Assembly (NCBI GenBank): GCA_964608615.1
Contig: CAZSQG010000003.1
Location: forward strand, 32,027 to 96,026
DNA length: 64,000 nt
From: CALEUX01 sp964608615
GTDB lineage: Bacteria > Bacteroidota > Bacteroidia > Bacteroidales > Marinilabiliaceae
Direction: 5' to 3'
Under the pieces are notes generated by a model. The model saw only the letters and a program-made list of their open reading frames with translations, was not told the DNA's origin and ran no database searches. Position numbers and translations under genes: made by a program. Positions 8,394-16,366 of this stretch are shown here, in pieces (the first letter of the stretch is position 1; each line of letters opens with the position of its first letter).

Positions 8394-8422
8394 CAAAGAT
8401 AATGCTTTTCTAAGGAATTCAA
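8394..8422 (-). promoter_or_regulatory. promoter of pyrK-pyrD
   Basis: On the minus strand: TTG (8420-8422), an 18-base spacer, then TATCTTTG (8394-8401). This fits the Bacteroidota consensus TTG-N17-23-TAnnTTTG. The start would be near 8388, giving a leader of about 37 bases. Confidence 0.65.
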
Positions 8423-8481
8423 TTTATTGAAAAGATTATTAATCATAGCTACAAGGCAAAATAAACCTCCATTCTATAATA

Positions 8482-8982
8482 CTACTCTGGTTTATACTCT
8501 TTAAATGTGTTATTGGTATAAAAGATAACAATGCGTTCAACTGTAGTATTTATACTTGTTTTAGGTATTGCTAATTCTTCTGTATTGCTGTTTTCAATTT
8601 TGGATGAACTTCCTTTTTGTATCGGATCTTTGTCATTTTCCATCGGTGTTACTGGTTGAATTGTGCCATATGGTGGTACATCTTCATCCTTAAGAACTGA
8701 AAACAGATCTGTAGCGTTCTCTGCTCTGTTTTTTTTATCTTCTTTGGGCACTTCGTTATCTCGCGATGCTGTATCCCGATACATATTGCCTTGAGCTGAA
8801 ATCAACCAGTCGCTACTAATTGTTGGGAAGGCTATCAGAATCTTTTGGATAAACTCCAGACTGGGATTATTCCTGCCCGATAATATATGGCTGACACTGG
8901 ATCGTTGTACCCCAACAATTTCGGCAAACCGTGCCGGGGTTATATTTTGTTTTTCAATCAATTGCTGAAGGCGGACTTTCAT
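8482..8982 (-). CDS. XRE-family helix-turn-helix transcriptional regulator
   Basis: A 166-residue protein. Residues about 5-60 form a Cro/C1-type helix-turn-helix, with TPARFAEIVGVQRSSVSHILSGR spanning the two DNA-contact helices. The remainder is a charged, low-complexity linker (residues 65-140) ending in a short conserved-looking strand block, VERIVIFYTNNTFKEYKPE in part. No ligand or protease domain is visible. It has its own consensus promoter (9061-9092) surrounded by palindromes of the type TTTACATATGTAAC, consistent with self-control, and the same palindrome lies in the pyrK leader. The regulated process is an inference; no characterised relative is known to me. Confidence 0.85.
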   Translation of the reverse strand: MKVRLQQLIEKQNITPARFAEIVGVQRSSVSHILSGRNNPSLEFIQKILIAFPTISSDWLISAQGNMYRDTASRDNEVPKEDKKNRAENATDLFSVLKDEDVPPYGTIQPVTPMENDKDPIQKGSSSKIENSNTEELAIPKTSINTTVERIVIFYTNNTFKEYKPE

Positions 8983-8995
8983 GATATTTATAAGA

Positions 8996-9009
8996 TTAAC
9001 ATCTGTAAC
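8996..9009. promoter_or_regulatory. candidate operator in the leader of the XRE gene
   Basis: TTAACATCTGTAAC matches TTTACATATGTAAC at 12 of 14 positions and lies 14 bases before the XRE start codon, downstream of the predicted transcription start. Confidence 0.4.
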
Positions 9010-9060
9010 TCCCTGTTTGTGATTAGGTAATATATTATCTGCATGCTAGATTTATGTTTA

Positions 9061-9092
9061 CAAATATACAATCAATATTTACAATGTGCAAA
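9061..9092 (-). promoter_or_regulatory. promoter of the XRE regulator gene
   Basis: On the minus strand: TTTG (9089-9092), a 20-base spacer, then TATATTTG (9061-9068), a full match to the Bacteroidota consensus. A degenerate operator-like sequence, GTTTACAAATATACA (9056-9070), overlaps the -7 element. Confidence 0.6.
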
Positions 9093-9112
9093 TACATTTT
9101 CTTCATCCTTTT

Positions 9113-9126
9113 TATACATATGTAAC
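9113..9126. promoter_or_regulatory. candidate operator upstream of the XRE promoter
   Basis: TATACATATGTAAC, with the perfect core TACATATGTA (9115-9124), lies about 20 bases upstream of the -33 element of the XRE promoter. Confidence 0.45.
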
Positions 9127-9577
9127 CAACCAGATAGAGTGTGCTAATTGTTACTATGAATTAAAAATCATGAAGATTCTTTTATTTAGGTGAGTTTCAT
9201 ATAAGCCTGATATAGTGCATGTATAATTAAAGGTGCTAATTTTGATTTACATAAATAATGGTGATATACGACCTATTTCTTAGCCAAATATTAATTTATT
9301 GTTTTACTATATGGTTAATATTCAATATTATAGCTATTGTAAAACGTGTACTAAAGTTATTGTATCAATAAAAGTTATATATAACTGGTTATTAATACTA
9401 TAAAGATACTAAAACGCATTGTTTTTACTGGTTTTGTATATTTATACGCTAAAGTGGGTTGTAGTATTAATCTAATGATATAAGTATATAGTGTAACTGA
9501 CTGGATATATGTATTATAATGCCTATAGATTATGATTTGCATAGAGTGTTTTTTGTCGTGAACTGGCAGTAGTACGG

Positions 9578-9592
9578 GTTTACATATGTGAA
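9578..9592. promoter_or_regulatory. operator-like palindrome in the gene-free region
   Basis: GTTTACATATGTGAA carries the TTTACATATGT core, one base off the perfect palindrome of the pyrK and XRE sites. No promoter or gene is identified next to it. Confidence 0.35.
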
Positions 9593-9986
9593 TTTTGTGT
9601 TTGTTTTATAAAGTAACCTTACTCCTACTCTATGAAGGTTTGTTTTGGGTGTGTATTTTTGAAGAATTGTGACAATTTCTGATCTTGGTTTCATAATGTT
9701 TCTGATTGGCTTTAATACTTATGGAAATGTAATTGGGTGATTTGTTTATAATGTAGAGGGATACAGCGTATTAGAGTCTTGTTGTGATAACTGAATCTAT
9801 GAAAATGTTTGTTGTCCTTCCTATCCCTTCAATGGTTGGTTGTAATATTGGATTCTAATTGCTTATATTATGTTAACCTTTGTTTTATGTAGATATGGTA
9901 AAGTGAAATATGTTTTTTTCTGAAATTATGGGTTTTAATTTGTTGCCTCCTGAATTTATTAGTTGGTTTATACTTTTTCAATAATA

Positions 9987-10021
9987 AAAAAGCGTCTAAA
10001 TCCCTAATTTAGACGCTTTTT
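9987..10021. terminator. bidirectional intrinsic terminator
   Basis: A 15-bp inverted repeat (AAAAAGCGTCTAAAT / ATTTAGACGCTTTTT) with a 5-base loop, with T-runs in both directions. It could end minus-strand transcription from the flavodoxin operon (stop codon 158 bases away) or a plus-strand RNA from the gene-free region. Confidence 0.75.
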
Positions 10022-10178
10022 ATGTTTTTCGATTGACCTTATCTGGTTAAACTAAGACACACTCCCATAAGGTGGATGGCTATGCTTACTAAGCTACTGC
10101 GACATAATGTTTTGTAATATAAAGTTATTATATAAATAAAGCTCTTTTAAGCATTCGTTGGCTTTTCGAAAGACTGAA

Positions 10179-10691
10179 TTATTTGATAGCAAACTCCTTT
10201 TTCAATACTTCCACCCAATTTTCAATCCGCTCGTTTGATAAAGCAGCCTGATTTTCAATATCCAAAGCCAAACCAGCAAACTCAGCGCCTCTCTGAGCCC
10301 TTGAATATTCAAATGAATAACCTTTTACTGATGTAAAACCAACCACATCTCCGCGCCTTTCTTCAATAAATTCGGCCATTATTCCAATACCATCCACAAA
10401 GTTTTCTGGATAATTCTTTTGGTCGCCACCTCCAAAAAGAGCGAATTTTTTTCCTTTAAAAGAAAGCTCTTCAATAGTCGGTAAAAACTCGTCCCAGTAA
10501 TTGGGTAACTCACCATCGAACCAGGTGGGAACTGCAAAAATATAGTTGTCATACTTATTAAAATCATTCAGGGTGGCCACATCTACATCTACTTCTTCAC
10601 AATTTTCAGTCCCAAAATGTTTAATCATTTTCTTAACCTGTTGATGGGTTTTAACGGATCTGAAACTGTAGAATATTCCAATTTTCTTCAT
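10179..10691 (-). CDS. flavodoxin-like protein with altered phosphate loop
   Basis: A 170-residue flavodoxin-fold protein, the usual size of a long-chain flavodoxin. The second FMN loop is typical, with PTWFDGELPNYW (residues 55-66, providing Trp57 and Tyr65) and GGGDQKNYPENF (87-98). The first loop, which normally reads T/S-x-T-G-x-T and holds the FMN phosphate, is SFRSVKT (9-15) and lacks the Gly. FMN may bind differently, or the electron partner may differ. The gene follows the fused E1 gene by 35 bases on the same strand, so it may be co-transcribed with the 2-oxoacid dehydrogenase. Confidence 0.8.
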   Translation of the reverse strand: MKKIGIFYSFRSVKTHQQVKKMIKHFGTENCEEVDVDVATLNDFNKYDNYIFAVPTWFDGELPNYWDEFLPTIEELSFKGKKFALFGGGDQKNYPENFVDGIGIMAEFIEERRGDVVGFTSVKGYSFEYSRAQRGAEFAGLALDIENQAALSNERIENWVEVLKKEFAIK

Positions 10692-10726
10692 ATTGCTGAG
10701 TTATTTTTCTTAATGGATGTTACTGT

Positions 10727-12778
10727 TTAATACTTTAAAAGCTCCCTGACTGCAGCAATCACTTTTTCTGTGTTTGGCAAAATTGCTGCCTCCAAAATAC
10801 GGTTAAAACCAACAGGCGTAAAGGCAGAACCCACACGTTTTACCGGAGCATCAAGCCACTCAAAGGCTTCATCTGAAATTATTGCGGCTACCTCTCCTCC
10901 AAATCCGCCAAATACCTTATCTTCATGCACTACCAAAGCCTTTGATGTTTTTTTTATGGATGCGAATACGGTTTCTCTATCTAGTGGCAACAGACTTCGC
11001 AGGTCGATAACTTCAATATCGGCTAGCCCTTCGGATGCTAATTGTTCAGCTGCCTCTAAGCATAAATGAGTGGTATTGCCGTATGTAATAATGGTTAAAT
11101 CAGAGCCACTTCTCCTAATTCTAGCTTTACCAAAAGGGACTTCAAAATCGTCAGGGACCACGGTTGCAGCCTTGGGTGAATTATATAGTGCCTTTGGTTC
11201 CATAAAAACGGTAAGGCCTTCTGAACGAATGGATGTGCGAAGCAATCCTGCCGCATCATCGGCAAACGATGGATAAACTATCCTTACTCCGGGAAATGTG
11301 GTTAGCGCCCCTTCAATATTCTGGGAATGATATAATCCTCCACCGATATAGCCACCCGAGGCCAACCTTACTGTAATGTTGGGCGAAAATTGTCCTTTAG
11401 TGCGCCAGTATTCATGTGTAGTTTCAACAAACTGCTCCATTGCGGGCCAGAAGTAATCAGCAAATTCGGCTCCCTCAACCACCACACGAATTTTTTTGTT
11501 GTAACGCGACATACCATTGGCTGTTCCCATAATATAATCTTCAGCAATTGGGGCGTTAAACACACGATTCTTACCAAATTCCTGTTGTAATCCCTTCGAG
11601 ACATTAAAAATCCCTCCTTTTTCCTTGTTTGCGATGTCTTGTCCCCATAAGAAAGTGTCAGGATTAATTCGAAATTCTGCCCTTAGTGTATCATTCAGAG
11701 CCTGAATAAACTTAATTTTTTCTCCAGTCTGGTTATGTGTGCCATCCGGATATTTCAATGCCGGATAAGGTTCTGCTATTACAAAATCATGTATTGACTC
11801 CGGAGTTGGGTGTGGAGCTGCTAAACCCTTTTTGTGTGCCTGCTTCACTTCAGCTGCAACTCTATCTTCAATATCTTTAAGTTCTTCTTCAGTTGCACGT
11901 TTATAACGCACCAATAAACGACGAAATTTCGCCAATGGGTCATATTCACGCACATAACTCAGTTCATTTTCATCACGGTAGAGCTCATGACGGTCGCTGT
12001 TTGAGTGTGAGCCTATACGTACACAGTTGGCATGCACCAATACCGGTTTCTGCTCTTTTTTAGCCCATTCAACCGCTTCGGTCATTGCGTTCATTGAGTC
12101 AAATACATCTTTCCCGTTGCAGTAGATGATGCGAAGATTCTTGAAACCTTCAAAGTTTTTTGCCACCTTACGGTTGGCTGTCTGATCAACTTTTGGAACC
12201 GAAATACCATAACCATTATCCTGAAAGACAAAAACCACGGGTAATTGCTCGTTGGAGGCTCCGTTGATGGCTTCATAAACATATCCTTCCGACACCGAAC
12301 TTTCGCCCTGTGAGCTTATCACCACCACGTCTTTTTCGTTATAAGCCTTAACAGCCCGGCCCAAACCTGCTGCATGAAGTGTGTGATTGCCTGTGCAGCT
12401 GCTTACATTATGAATGTTCCAGGCTGGTTTTGCAAAATGATTCGACATGTGACGACCGCCTCCTGCCACATCGGCATCTTTTGATATGCCATTGTAAATA
12501 ATCTCCTCGGCTGTTAATCCTGCCGAGATGCAGGTCTGAAGGTCGCGGTAATAGGGAAACAGATGGTCTTTGTTTTTCCTGAAAACTTGTCCGATGGCCA
12601 ATTGAATGCCATCATGACCAGCAGCAGGTGCATGGTACGACCAGCCAATGGCCTGTTTTAAGTAATTAGGAGCACGCTCATCAAGGGTGCGACCTAAAAA
12701 CAATAAATAATACCATTTCAGAAGAGTTTCCTGATCTGTTTTATTTATACTATAAATGGTTGGTACGTTGCTTTTCAT
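10727..12778 (-). CDS. 2-oxoacid dehydrogenase E1, fused alpha and beta subunits
   Basis: A 683-residue thiamine diphosphate enzyme joining both E1 subunits. The alpha-like half (about 1-330) has the cofactor region SQGESSVSEG...VFQDNGYGIS, and the beta-like half (about 345-683) contains EGAEFADYFWPAMEQF and the C-terminal transketolase-type domain (ITYGNTTHLCLEA, VIDLRSLLPLD). The fusion is common in Bacteroidota and is usually annotated as branched-chain or pyruvate-type dehydrogenase; it decarboxylates a 2-oxoacid and acylates the lipoyl group of E2. The ATG at 12776-12778 is chosen; the longer frame starts with TTG in a repeated leader element. E2 lies upstream; no E3 gene is present in the window. 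Confidence 0.88.
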   Translation of the reverse strand: MKSNVPTIYSINKTDQETLLKWYYLLFLGRTLDERAPNYLKQAIGWSYHAPAAGHDGIQLAIGQVFRKNKDHLFPYYRDLQTCISAGLTAEEIIYNGISKDADVAGGGRHMSNHFAKPAWNIHNVSSCTGNHTLHAAGLGRAVKAYNEKDVVVISSQGESSVSEGYVYEAINGASNEQLPVVFVFQDNGYGISVPKVDQTANRKVAKNFEGFKNLRIIYCNGKDVFDSMNAMTEAVEWAKKEQKPVLVHANCVRIGSHSNSDRHELYRDENELSYVREYDPLAKFRRLLVRYKRATEEELKDIEDRVAAEVKQAHKKGLAAPHPTPESIHDFVIAEPYPALKYPDGTHNQTGEKIKFIQALNDTLRAEFRINPDTFLWGQDIANKEKGGIFNVSKGLQQEFGKNRVFNAPIAEDYIMGTANGMSRYNKKIRVVVEGAEFADYFWPAMEQFVETTHEYWRTKGQFSPNITVRLASGGYIGGGLYHSQNIEGALTTFPGVRIVYPSFADDAAGLLRTSIRSEGLTVFMEPKALYNSPKAATVVPDDFEVPFGKARIRRSGSDLTIITYGNTTHLCLEAAEQLASEGLADIEVIDLRSLLPLDRETVFASIKKTSKALVVHEDKVFGGFGGEVAAIISDEAFEWLDAPVKRVGSAFTPVGFNRILEAAILPNTEKVIAAVRELLKY

Positions 12779-12793
12779 GTGTCTAAAATTTGT

Positions 12794-12875
12794 TTTCAAT
12801 GGTCACATAGCCTCCCGTCATTGAGCCGGGAAGCTATTCCCCTGCGTGAGGAAGTTTACTCATGGCTCGTTTCAT
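12794..12875 (-). repeat. dispersed leader-type element, copy A
   Basis: On the minus strand it begins TGAAACGAGCCATGAGTA and ends ATGTGACCATTGAAA, immediately before the E1 gene. Internal features are a TGAG/CTCA stem and a CCCG...CGGG hairpin followed by GGCTATGTG. Related copies lie at 29373-29452, 45654-45730 and 58470-58558. It may be a structured leader RNA or a mobile palindromic repeat. Confidence 0.6.
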
Positions 12876-12974
12876 GTTTAGCATTTTTCTTTTATCACAA
12901 CTTCTTTAATTTAGGAGTATTGGGTTTCCAAATAGTTACCCCATAGTTCAAATGGTGATCCTTATAGTTTGATA

Positions 12975-14276
12975 TTACACCTCTTGATTAAGATCCCACT
13001 CTTCAAGATAATCGGCCACTTTTCGAAGGAAGAAACCACCCAAAGCTCCATCCACAACCCGGTGGTCGTATGATAGCGAAAGATACATCTTGTGTCGGAT
13101 GGCAATGACATCACCAGTTGGCGTTTCAATCACAGCCGGTTTCTTCTCAATCGACCCGGTTGCCAATATGGCTACCTGTGGTTGGTTAATGATGGGTGTT
13201 CCTATAATGTTACGGAAGGATCCAAAATTGGTAATTGTAAACGTTCCCCCCTGAATATCATCGGGCGAGAGCTTATTATTGCGGGCCAGTTCGGCCAAAC
13301 GGTTTATGTCACTTGCCAGTCCCACAAGATTTTTCTGATCGGCTTGTTTTACCACGGGTACAATAAGGTTTCCAGATGGCAACGCGACTGCTATACCAAT
13401 GTTTACATTTTTACGCAAAATGATTGAGTCGCCGTTAACAGAAGCGTTAATTCCCGGAAAATCGCGCAGTGCACGCGCCACTGCCTGCGTGAAAACCGGC
13501 ATGTAAGTGAGTTTTTCTCCGTTTTTCTTCTGAAAGACATCCTTGTTTCGATCGCGCCATATTACCAGGTTGGTTACATCGGCTTCAACAATTGATGTAA
13601 CATGTGGTGAAACCTGTTTCGACATCACCATATGATCGGCAATTATTTTACGCAGACGGTCCATCTCTACAACTGTATCCCCTTCTCCGGTTTTAACTTC
13701 AGGAGCTTTTACTGCTTGCCTGACCGGTTCGGCAGATTTTGGTTGAGAAGGAGGTGTGGCGACTGCTTGTTTAGTTGTTGTGCCACCTAAGCGCAATTCA
13801 AGATAAGTCAGAACATCTTCTTTTGTTACTCGACCATCTTTTCCTTTTCCTTTAATTGAATCCAATTCATGCAACGAAACACCCTCTTTTTTGGCTATGT
13901 TTTTTACCAGAGGGGAATAAAACTTTTCACTTTGTTTGAAATTGGTCACCTCTTCAACAAGATCCTCCTGGGGTTTGTTGGATGATTCAGTTTTTTCTGG
14001 TTGAACAGCTTTGGTCACTTCGGATGTTACTGTACCTTGCAAGGCAATTACAGCAATAGCAACGCCTACCGGCACCACCGAATTCATTGCAAATTTGATT
14101 TCTTGCACAACACCTGCCACAGGCGAAGGGATTTCAGAATCCACTTTATCCGTAGCAATCTCCAAAAGCACCTGGTCTTCTTCTACGGTGTCACCTTCTT
14201 TAACAAACCATTTTGTTATTGTTGCTTCTTCAACACTCTCTCCCATCTTGGGCATTAGGATTTCAAATGTAGACAT
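12975..14276 (-). CDS. 2-oxoacid dehydrogenase E2, dihydrolipoamide acyltransferase
   Basis: A 433-residue E2 component with one lipoyl domain (about 1-80, lipoyl Lys44 in IATDKVDSEI), an Ala/Pro/Thr-rich linker, a peripheral-subunit binding domain (about 118-160, SPLVKNIAKKEG and GKGKDGRVTKEDV) and a catalytic domain ending in the acyltransferase motif His405-x3-Asp409-Gly (DHRVVDG). It transfers the acyl group made by E1 to coenzyme A and forms the core of the complex. Upstream partner of the fused E1 gene, 196 bases apart; the gap holds the dispersed element. The substrate (pyruvate or branched chain) is not decided by the sequence alone. Confidence 0.92.
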   Translation of the reverse strand: MSTFEILMPKMGESVEEATITKWFVKEGDTVEEDQVLLEIATDKVDSEIPSPVAGVVQEIKFAMNSVVPVGVAIAVIALQGTVTSEVTKAVQPEKTESSNKPQEDLVEEVTNFKQSEKFYSPLVKNIAKKEGVSLHELDSIKGKGKDGRVTKEDVLTYLELRLGGTTTKQAVATPPSQPKSAEPVRQAVKAPEVKTGEGDTVVEMDRLRKIIADHMVMSKQVSPHVTSIVEADVTNLVIWRDRNKDVFQKKNGEKLTYMPVFTQAVARALRDFPGINASVNGDSIILRKNVNIGIAVALPSGNLIVPVVKQADQKNLVGLASDINRLAELARNNKLSPDDIQGGTFTITNFGSFRNIIGTPIINQPQVAILATGSIEKKPAVIETPTGDVIAIRHKMYLSLSYDHRVVDGALGGFFLRKVADYLEEWDLNQEV

Positions 14277-14619
14277 ACGATTTATATTTATTTAATCTAA
14301 ATATATGTGTAATTGTATTTTTACAACAATTTATAAATAATATCAATACTCTTTAGTTTCCTTATTAACATGCATGTTAAAGAATTGTTTGATAAACTGA
14401 TTGTTTTTTTTACAAAAGGGAATATGTCTGATACGAATAATCCAATCATTTCAATAATAGCTAAAATCTTCAGATATCCTCTCTGAGTGATAAAGCTGTT
14501 TGCACAATATATGAGTAGAAAAAGGAATCACCCCATGATTTATTCATCCCAGACCGACGCAAGATTACTATAATGATTTTAGCAGTTTTATTCAATTTAA
14601 CCAACGACTAATGATATCA
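14277..14619. other. intergenic region between E2 and the tryptophanase-like gene
   Basis: Holds the presumed upstream region of the E2 gene. No gene, tRNA or repeat is recognised, and no clear TAnnTTTG box was assigned. Confidence 0.4.
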
Positions 14620-14627
14620 AATAAAAA

Positions 14628-14660
14628 AGCCCTGGATGAAATTCATCCAGGGCTAAAAAA
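14628..14660 (-). terminator. intrinsic terminator of the tryptophanase-like gene
   Basis: A perfect 13-bp inverted repeat, AGCCCTGGATGAA / TTCATCCAGGGCT, lies 20 bases after the stop codon at 14675, followed on the minus strand by TTTTTTAT. A-runs on both sides make it potentially bidirectional. Confidence 0.85.
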
Positions 14661-14674
14661 ATACTTTCTTCAAT

Positions 14675-16138
14675 TTATAAACTATCGCCAAAATCCTGTT
14701 TAAATTTGGCGACTAATTTTTCGGGCCAATTACTGGTTGGGGCCAATCTTCCCATAAAGAAACGCAATACTTTGGGTTCTTCAACAAACTTTAATCCTCC
14801 TATAAGTTCACGATTCTGGTATAGCCAGTTAAGTCGGTCAATTAAAAATTTTGTTTGTGATAATGTAAACACGCGGCGTGGAAAAGCCAAACGAAGGAGC
14901 TCCATATCAGAAATAAGGTCTTCGCCATTTTCAAGACGTACACTTGAAATAGTTCCCCGTTCCATACCACGCACACCCGATACAATAAATAGAGCTGCAG
15001 CCAATGCTCCCGCCGGATATTCTTTTTGCGGAACATTGGGTAGAAAAGCCATCGCATCAACGTGACAACCCAACGCTCCTGCCGGAGTAATAACCGGAAT
15101 ACCAAGCTTTGAAAGCTCCTTAACAGTAAATTCAATAAATCCAGGTGACTGACAAATCACTGTATCATCAGTTGTTTCATATAACCCTACAGCCATGGCT
15201 TCAATTTCACGAACCGACATACCACCGTATGTTAGAAAACCTTCATAAAGAGGGATCAATTCGCGCATCTTAAGAAATAAATCCTTATTATTGGTACAAA
15301 TACCTCCACCTCGGGTAGAGCTAACTTTACGGCTTGAGAAATAAACAATTTCACAAAGTCCGCACATGGTTCGTAATATTTCTTTAATGCTTGTATTGGC
15401 AAACTCTGGTTCGCGTTGTTTAACAAACCATGCATTTTCACCAATTAAACTTGCATCCAATACCATCATAATACCATTTTCATCGGCCACTTTACGAACA
15501 TCGCGCATGTTTTGAATCGAAAACGGTTGTCCTCCAATCAGGTTAGTTGATGCTTCCAAACGAATAAATGGAATTTTATCCTTACCGTATTTGGTAATTA
15601 AGTCTTTTAGCTTCTGAATATCCAAATTCCCTTTAAATGGATAATCACTTGTTATTTTAAGAGCTTCATTTGTATAAATCTCAAAAATCTCACCACCATT
15701 AAGCTCCATATGGGCTTTTGTTGTGGTAAAGTGATAATTCATTGGTATTTTGTGACCAGGACGAATAAATGTTTGCGAAATGATATTTTCGGCTGCACGT
15801 CCTTGATGCACTGGAAGTATGAGCTCTTTGCCAAACACCTCTTTTATTGCCACTTCCATGCGTGAAAAACTTTGCGAACCGGCATAGGCATCATCTGCCT
15901 GATGCATCGATGCAACCTGATTGTCGCTCATAGCGTTGGTACCACTATCAGTTAACATATCTAAAAATACATCGGTGGTATTAAGCAGGAAAGTGTTGAA
16001 TCCTCCTTTTTGAATAGCATTAAGACGTTCATCAACAGGTTTAAGGTGAAGTTTTTGCACCACTCTCACTTTGTGAAGTTCTACAGGAATTTCTTCACCA
16101 CTGAAAAACCTTATTTTCGTGGAATTACTCTGATTCAT
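14675..16138 (-). CDS. tryptophanase/tyrosine phenol-lyase family PLP enzyme, divergent
   Basis: A 487-residue fold-type I PLP beta-eliminating lyase. Family landmarks are LTDSGTNAMSDNQ, VHQGRAAEN, the PLP lysine in SSRK near residue 270, EGFLTYGG and LRLAFPRRVFT. Characterised members cleave tryptophan to indole or tyrosine to phenol, with pyruvate and ammonia. Two positions differ from E. coli TnaA: the Arg in DSARFAENAY, which contacts the cofactor, is Leu here (DASLIGENAW), and the His of LRHF near the end is Phe (LRFF), as in tyrosine phenol-lyase. The substrate is therefore open. Monocistronic with its own terminator; divergent from plsC. Confidence 0.8.
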   Translation of the reverse strand: MNQSNSTKIRFFSGEEIPVELHKVRVVQKLHLKPVDERLNAIQKGGFNTFLLNTTDVFLDMLTDSGTNAMSDNQVASMHQADDAYAGSQSFSRMEVAIKEVFGKELILPVHQGRAAENIISQTFIRPGHKIPMNYHFTTTKAHMELNGGEIFEIYTNEALKITSDYPFKGNLDIQKLKDLITKYGKDKIPFIRLEASTNLIGGQPFSIQNMRDVRKVADENGIMMVLDASLIGENAWFVKQREPEFANTSIKEILRTMCGLCEIVYFSSRKVSSTRGGGICTNNKDLFLKMRELIPLYEGFLTYGGMSVREIEAMAVGLYETTDDTVICQSPGFIEFTVKELSKLGIPVITPAGALGCHVDAMAFLPNVPQKEYPAGALAAALFIVSGVRGMERGTISSVRLENGEDLISDMELLRLAFPRRVFTLSQTKFLIDRLNWLYQNRELIGGLKFVEEPKVLRFFMGRLAPTSNWPEKLVAKFKQDFGDSL

Positions 16139-16366
16139 AACAATTGTTAGGATTATAGTGATAAATACTAATTGGAAAGGCCGAAAATAGTTAAAATTTG
16201 TTTGTATAGGTAATCATTTACTAATTATTTGCCTTTATTTAGATAATTTTATAATGATTCTTAATTATTCTGGGTTCAATCTGTAATCTGGGCTTATAAT
16301 TAAATGATAATCTGTTTGCAGAAAATGGATTTTTATTGTTTTTTTGCATTTTAAAATCAGTCGTTT

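Larger units (their letters stand above)
9127..10178. other. gene-free AT-rich region of about 1 kb
   Basis: No frame of 60 codons or more exists on either strand between the XRE regulator and the flavodoxin gene. Two features stand out: an operator-like palindrome at 9578-9592 and a strong two-way terminator hairpin at 9987-10021. TAnnTTTG-like boxes on the plus strand at 9654-9661 (TATTTTTG) and, imperfectly, 9875-9882 (AACCTTTG with TTG 24 bases upstream) could start a short untranslated RNA that ends at the hairpin, but this is not proven. Confidence 0.5.

Noticed and set aside
12779..12799. TTG start for the fused E1 gene
   Set aside because: It falls in the end of the repeated element (copy A); the downstream ATG fits family length.
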